A stretch of 64,000 bases of DNA from CAVQNQ01 sp963714205. GTDB taxonomy: Bacteria > Acidobacteriota > Terriglobia > Bryobacterales > Bryobacteraceae. The position numbers and the translations under genes were made by a program. The stretch is from NCBI GenBank assembly GCA_963714205.1, contig CAVQNQ010000002.1:1550001-1614000 (forward strand). Reading direction: 5' to 3'. The notes beneath the pieces are model-generated. The model was not told the origin of the DNA. It ran no database searches and saw only the letters and a program-made list of their open reading frames with translations. Positions 59,610 through 64,000 of this stretch are shown one piece after another; position 1 is the stretch's first letter; every line of letters starts with the position of its first letter.

Positions 59610-60530
59610 ATGAGAGCTGCGCGCGCCGTTAGCAGCTTTTTCTCCGCCCTTCGTTCTCCACGCCAGAAGCTGGCTGCGCTTAGGACCGAGGAGCGGGGCC
59701 ATAGTGTGCGGATCGGTTTGGCTCTGGGAGGGGGATTTGCCCGAGGGATCGCCCATGCCGGAGTTCTCAAGGTATTCCAGCAGGAAGGGATTCCGGTTCA
59801 TGTGATCGCCGGCGTAAGCGCGGGTTCCATTGTCGCCGCAGCCTTCGCCAGCGGAGCTTCGGGCGAAGAGATCGCGCGCGCCGGGTGCGCCATGCGCTTC
59901 GCCGACGTGGCCCGCTGGAGCATCTCCCGCACCGGCTTCGTGGTGAGCGAGCGCATGCAGGGCTTCCTGGCGAAGTTGCTCAAGCACCACCGCTTCGAGG
60001 ACATGCGGATGCCCCTGGGCGTGGTGGCCACGGACCTTCTGACGGGCGAGGCCGTGGATTTCCGCGATGCCGGCGACGTGTTCGTGCCCATACGGGCAAG
60101 TTGTTCCTATCCCGGAATGTTCCGGCCGGTGTATGCGAACGGCCGCCTGCTGGTGGATGGAGCCATGAGCACCGAGATCCCCGCCCTGCTGGCCCGGCAG
60201 TTGGGGGCCACGCGAGTCATTTCGGTGCACCTGCCGGCCTTGGCGCCCAACGTGGCTCCGAAGAATGTTTTTCAAGTGGTCAACCGCTGCTTTCAGATCA
60301 TGCAGAGCCGCAGCGAGCATTCCTGGCGCCTGCACTCGGACCTGGTGATTTCGCCCAACGTGCGGGGAATCCAATGGGATGCCTTTGCAAGCGGACCGGA
60401 CATGGTGAAAGCCGGCGAGGATGCGGCCCTGGCGGCGTTGCCCAAAATTCGCGAATGGCTGGGAGGCGCCGAACGGGTCGTCAGTCCGGCCGGCTTGTCC
60501 GCCGCTACGCCAGGTTTGACACCTGCTTGA
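59610..60530 (+). CDS. Patatin-like phospholipase
   Basis: A 306-residue serine hydrolase of the patatin/RssA type. The glycine-rich oxyanion loop GGGFARG (40-46), the nucleophile S70 in GVSAGS and the catalytic D183 in LLVDGAMS make up a complete catalytic dyad. The first 30 residues are basic and may bind membranes. It should hydrolyse phospholipid or acyl esters in the cytoplasm or at the membrane. An AGGAGGAG site precedes the ATG. The last 26 bases overlap the convergent nuoB gene. Confidence 0.92.
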   Translation: MRAARAVSSFFSALRSPRQKLAALRTEERGHSVRIGLALGGGFARGIAHAGVLKVFQQEGIPVHVIAGVSAGSIVAAAFASGASGEEIARAGCAMRFADVARWSISRTGFVVSERMQGFLAKLLKHHRFEDMRMPLGVVATDLLTGEAVDFRDAGDVFVPIRASCSYPGMFRPVYANGRLLVDGAMSTEIPALLARQLGATRVISVHLPALAPNVAPKNVFQVVNRCFQIMQSRSEHSWRLHSDLVISPNVRGIQWDAFASGPDMVKAGEDAALAALPKIREWLGGAERVVSPAGLSAATPGLTPA

Positions 60531-61059
60531 CCGTGCCGCTGTGATCCTGAATCTTCCGCTGCAGGATCATGAGCGCGTAGATGAGCTGCTCGGGACGCGG
60601 CGGGCATCCGGGAACAAACACATCCACGGGAACCACCTGGTTCACCGGCACGAGCGCGTAATTGTTGAACACGCCGGTCGAAGTGGCGCACGCCCCCATC
60701 GAGATCACCCACTTGGGTTCGGGCATCTGCTGATACAGGTGCCGGATCACCGGAGCCATCTTCTGGGACACGCGGCCGGCTATGATCATGAGATCCGATT
60801 GGCGCGGCGAGCCGCGGAACACCTCGGCGCCGAAACGCGCGATATCGAAGCGCGAGGCGCTCATCGACATCATCTCGATGGCGCAGCAGGCCAGGCCGAA
60901 CGTCATGGGCCAGATGGAGTTCTTGCGGGCCCAGTTAACCGCCTGGTCGAGAGAGGTGAGCAGGATGCCTTCCGAGGCGGCCGCCGCGGCGTTGTCCGCG
61001 GAGTAATCGTCCACGCGAGCGAACATCTCCGCGGGACCGCTGGCCAAGGGCTTATCCAT
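60505..61059 (-). CDS. nuoB: NADH-quinone oxidoreductase subunit B
   Basis: NuoB carries the N2 4Fe-4S cluster of complex I. The 184-residue protein has CCAIEMM (C58, C59), C124 in SMGACATSTG and C152 in GCPPRPE, so all four ligands are present. I use the ATG at 61059 (MDKPLASG); an earlier ATG at 61101 reads as shadow. No other nuo gene is adjacent, so this copy stands apart from the usual nuoABCD order. It could be an extra copy or a split operon. Confidence 0.94.
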   Translation of the reverse strand: MDKPLASGPAEMFARVDDYSADNAAAAASEGILLTSLDQAVNWARKNSIWPMTFGLACCAIEMMSMSASRFDIARFGAEVFRGSPRQSDLMIIAGRVSQKMAPVIRHLYQQMPEPKWVISMGACATSTGVFNNYALVPVNQVVPVDVFVPGCPPRPEQLIYALMILQRKIQDHSGTVKQVSNLA

Positions 61060-61092
61060 ACGCCCATTTTCGCATGGCGGGTAAGGCTCCTG

Positions 61093-61098
61093 TAGAAT
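61093..61098 (+). promoter_or_regulatory. Candidate -10 hexamer of malQ
   Basis: TAGAAT lies 20 bases before the malQ ATG at 61119. No Shine-Dalgarno sequence intervenes, giving a predicted leader of only about 14 bases. It overlaps the region divergent from nuoB. Confidence 0.3.
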
Positions 61099-61118
61099 CA
61101 AAGTTCACACTCTCGCCC

Positions 61119-63346
61119 ATGCCTCTGGAAACCTTCGAGCAGTTACTCGATCGCGCTGCCGCGGTCTACGGTATCGAACCGGAGTACTGGGATATCTGGG
61201 GCCGCCATCACGTCACCAGCGCGGCGGCCAAGCAGGCGCTGCTGGCAGGCATGGGGATCGCGGCGCGGGATGCCGGCGAACTCGGGCGCTCCCTGGCCGG
61301 AATCGCGCGGCGCGAGTGGCAGCGGGTGTTGCCTCCGTGCATCGTGGCCCGAGAATCGGATTTCATCGAGCTGCCGCTGAACGTGCCGGTGGATTCGCTC
61401 GGCGAGCGCGCCCGTTTCACCATCCGGCGCGAAGACGGCGAAACCTCCGAATTCGAGTTGAACCCGCTGGAGCTGGCGCAGAGCGGCTCCATTGAAATGG
61501 ATGGCCGGACGTGGCTGCGCCGCGAAGCGCGCATTCCCATACGGCTGCCCCTGGGCTATCACGATATCTCCGCCCGGCTGGGATCGCTATGCGGTTCCAC
61601 CCGCTACATCGTGACGCCGGAGCGCGCCTGGACCGATCCGCATCTGGGCCGCGGCGGGCGCGCAGCCGGCATCGCGGTGAGCCTCTACGGCGTCCGCTCG
61701 GAGCGCAACTGGGGCTGCGGCGATTTTCGCGACCTGCTGGAGATCGTGGATTGGGCGGCCGCGGATCTCGAGGTCGGATTCGTGGGGCTGAACCCGCTGC
61801 ACGCCATCCACAACCGCCGGCCTTTCAACACCAGCCCCTACCTGCCGAATTGCATCTTCTACCGGAATTTCATTTACCTGGATGTTGAGGGCATGGAGGA
61901 TTTCGAGGCCTCGCCGGCGGGCTCGGGAGTTGCGCGGCCGCCGCGAGACGGCCGCGGAAATCGAGGCCTTGCGGCACGCGCCCTTCGTCGAGTACGAGCG
62001 CGTGAGCGCTCTCAAGCTGCGCTTCCTGAAGCTGCTGTTCGTCCAGTTCCTGCGCGAGCGGCGGCGGGGATCGGCGCGCGCGCGGGAGTTCGACGCCTTC
62101 GTCGCGCGCGAGGGTGAGCTGCTCGAGCGCTTCGCCATCTACTGCGCGCTCGACGAATACCTGCACCGGCGCGATCCCGGAGCTGTGGCTCTGGACGCAA
62201 TGGCCGGCGCCTTTCCAGGACCCCAGCTCGGCCGAGACGCGCGCCTTCCGGCAAAAACACTGGCGCAGCGTCATGTTCTACCAGTATTTGCAATGGCAGA
62301 TCGACGCGCAGCTTCGGCGCGCCCAGCAGCGCGCGCGGGACCGGGGCCTCTCCATCGGGCTGTACCACGACCTGGCGCTGGCCACCGACCGCTTCGGTTC
62401 GGACCTGTGGGCCCACCGGCCCTTCTTCGCCACCGGCTGCCGCGTGGGCGCGCCGCCCGACGATTTCTCGCCGCAAGGCCAGGACTGGGCCTTCCCTCCA
62501 CCCAATTCCGAGCGGCACCGCGAGAACGGCTACCGGTTGTTCGCCGAATCCATCCGCAAGAACTGCCGGCACGGCGGCGCCCTGCGCATCGACCACGTCA
62601 TGCGTCTGTTCCGGCTTTACTGGATTCCAGAGGGCTCGGATGCCACCCAGGGAGCCTACGTCCGCGAGCGCTCCGAGGATTTCGTGCGCATCCTGGCGCT
62701 CGAGAGCGTGCGGCAGCGCGTGGTGGTGGTGGGCGAGGACCTGGGAACCGTCGAGCCGTACATCCGCAAGACGCTGGCCCGCTTCGGCGTGCTCAGTTAC
62801 CGCCTCTTCTATTTCGAAAAGACTCCCGATGGCGAGTTCCGCCACCACGAGGAGTATCCGGCTCAAGCGCTGGTTTCCTCCACCACCCACGATCTGCCCA
62901 CGCTGGCGGGCTTCTGGGTGGGCGCCGACCTGCGGGCGCGCCGGGACGCGGGCGTGCTCGATGAGGCCGGCTTCCGCCGGCAGAGCGAGGCGCGCCAGCT
63001 TGAAAAACAGAAGATGCTCGACCTGTTGTTCGTTCAGAAGCTGCTGCCGCCCGACGCGCCCCGCTCCGCGGCCGCATATCCCGAGCTGACGGGCCAACTG
63101 CACAACGCCATCGTGGGCTTTCTGGCGATCACGCCTTGCGCGCTGCTGGCCATCAACCAGGAGGACCTCACCAAGGAACTCGCGCAGCAAAACCTGCCCG
63201 CCACCACCTGGCAGTACCCCAATTGGGGCCGCAAAATGCGTTTCACGACCGAGGAACTGCGCTCCGACCCCGAGGCGCGGGCCTATACGGCGATGTTCCG
63301 CAACTGGATCGTAAACTCGGGGAGAGCCAACCAGCGGCGGGCGTAG
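61119..63346 (+). pseudogene. malQ: 4-alpha-glucanotransferase (GH77), with two apparent frameshifts
   Basis: The coding sequence is clear but needs two frame changes. From MPLETFEQL at 61119 the frame is intact to DFEASPA near 61919. After one extra G near 61920 it continues ARELRGRRETAAEIEALRHA to DEYLHRRDP. After another extra base near 62179 it continues ELWLWTQWPAPFQD to the end. The last part has all catalytic motifs of GH77: RIDHVMRLF, VVGEDLG and TTHDLPT. Both indels lie in short G/C runs, so a sequencing or assembly error is likely; a real pseudogene is not excluded. It should act on maltodextrins, with glgC as a glycogen-related partner. Confidence 0.88.
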
Positions 63347-63441
63347 CCGGCCACCGCCGGGAGGCCGGGAGCCGGGTGCTTGACTGGCCTCGTGCTTCCG
63401 GGTGACATTACGGATGGCGCCCGAATTTCGCGCCGGTTTCC

Positions 63442-64000
63442 ATGCTTCGCATTCTCCGGTCTCTCTGGATTTGGACGGCCACGGCGGCTTTGATCCTGTT
63501 ATGGGTCGGGTTCCTGGCTATTGTCCGGTTGTTCGACCGCGACCCCAGACGGCTGCGCACGGCGCGCTGCTTCCGCCGCCTGGGCCACGCCATGGCGCGC
63601 GTCAACCCCTGGCGCCTCCACATCTCCGGCCGCGAGCGCGCCTTGCCCGGCCAGGTCTACGTGATCGTCAGCAATCATCAATCGTACGCCGATATTCCGG
63701 TGGTCTCGCATGTGAATATCGATGCCAAATGGCTGGGCAAAGCCGAGATGTTCCGGGTGCCATTGATCGGCTGGATGCTGCGCGTGGCCGGCGACATTCC
63801 GGTGGCGCGAGGGGATCGGAAGAAGAGCGCCCAGGCGCTGTTGCAGTGCGCCCGCTATCTGCGGCAAGGCTGCTCGATCGTCTTCTTTCCCGAAGGCACC
63901 CGGTCGCGCGACGGGCAGGTTCTGCCCTTCAATGAAGGCCCCTTCCAGCTCGCCATCCGCGAGCGGGTTCCGGTCCTGCCCCTGGTGGTGGAGGGCACCG
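63442..64000 (+). CDS. PlsC-like 1-acylglycerol-3-phosphate acyltransferase, 3'-truncated by window edge
   Basis: The first 186 codons of an acyltransferase of the PlsC family. A membrane helix (IWTATAALILLWVGFLAI) is followed by the catalytic H(x)4D motif in VSNHQSYADIP and the FPEGTRSRDG substrate-binding motif. It should transfer a fatty acyl group to lysophosphatidic acid. It is the last gene here and runs off the window edge. The gap of 95 bases after malQ shows nothing special. Confidence 0.9.
   Translation, partial: MLRILRSLWIWTATAALILLWVGFLAIVRLFDRDPRRLRTARCFRRLGHAMARVNPWRLHISGRERALPGQVYVIVSNHQSYADIPVVSHVNIDAKWLGKAEMFRVPLIGWMLRVAGDIPVARGDRKKSAQALLQCARYLRQGCSIVFFPEGTRSRDGQVLPFNEGPFQLAIRERVPVLPLVVEGT

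Noticed and set aside
1..64000. tRNA genes, CRISPR arrays, IS elements or prophage
   Set aside because: No tRNA-like sequence, regularly spaced repeats, transposase, integrase or phage structural genes were seen by eye.

Overview
The window is a GC-rich chromosomal segment from a bacterium that most resembles an Acidobacteriota member of the Solibacter/Bryobacter type. The evidence is the gene content: two VWA proteins of the acidobacterial type, PEP-CTERM surface proteins, a complete hopanoid gene block, a CobA-HemD fusion, several small zinc-ribbon proteins, and many secreted glycoside hydrolases. This is an inference from protein families; there is no rRNA gene here. I found no tRNA, IS element, prophage or CRISPR array. 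The segment reads as ordinary chromosome with densely packed, often ATGA-overlapping genes.

Layout. 1-10.5 kb: the end of a cyclase-family gene, a secreted hypothetical, a YceH-like protein, a stand-alone squalene-hopene cyclase, an ABC-F ATPase, small zinc-ribbon and DUF3467 proteins, then a minus-strand vitamin B6 unit (MocR/PdxR-like regulator, pdxS, pdxT, low-molecular-weight phosphatase). 10.5-20 kb: an exported triple-Rid protein, a VWA protein, an S24 peptidase without HTH, mutY, pyrF, a redoxin gene interrupted by in-frame UGA, a zinc-ribbon protein, rpsU, glgC and an MlaD-type protein. 20-29.6 kb: one long minus-strand hopanoid operon (ispH, shc, small ORF, hpnH, hpnA, hpnG, two zinc dehydrogenases, hpnC, hpnD). 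29.7-36.3 kb: an epimerase, a LytTR regulator, a GH20 hexosaminidase and two tandem PEP-CTERM paralogs. 36.4-41.8 kb: a heme operon (CcsA/HemX-like, hemA, hemC, cobA-hemD) converging on a second VWA gene. 42-50.5 kb: ComF, HNH nuclease, chemoreceptor, TonB-domain protein, MFS transporter, a frameshifted aldose epimerase, a GH35-like lipoprotein and a GlcG/HbpS protein. 50.6-64 kb: aminotransferase, a paired MgtE-N/CBS protein and NRAMP-like transporter, GH10 xylanase, LpxL-like acyltransferase, PIG-L deacetylase, patatin, nuoB, a frameshifted malQ and a truncated PlsC-like acyltransferase.

The most notable observation is at 15531-16571. A redoxin fused to a DsbD-alpha-like domain has TGA exactly where the first cysteine of a CxxC motif belongs. 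A stem-loop with a GU-containing apical loop lies at the spacing expected of a bacterial SECIS element. I read this as a probable selenocysteine (UxxC) protein that standard gene calling would split. Other points of interest are a 22-bp perfect palindrome at the start of hpnH with an overlapping 54-codon ORF upstream, an apparent magnesium sensor/transporter pair, a candidate PdxR operator, and a recurring pattern of -10-like hexamers 6-20 nt before start codons that lack a Shine-Dalgarno sequence, which suggests leaderless or short-leader mRNAs. Two genes (aldose epimerase and malQ) each carry two apparent single-base insertions, which may be assembly errors.
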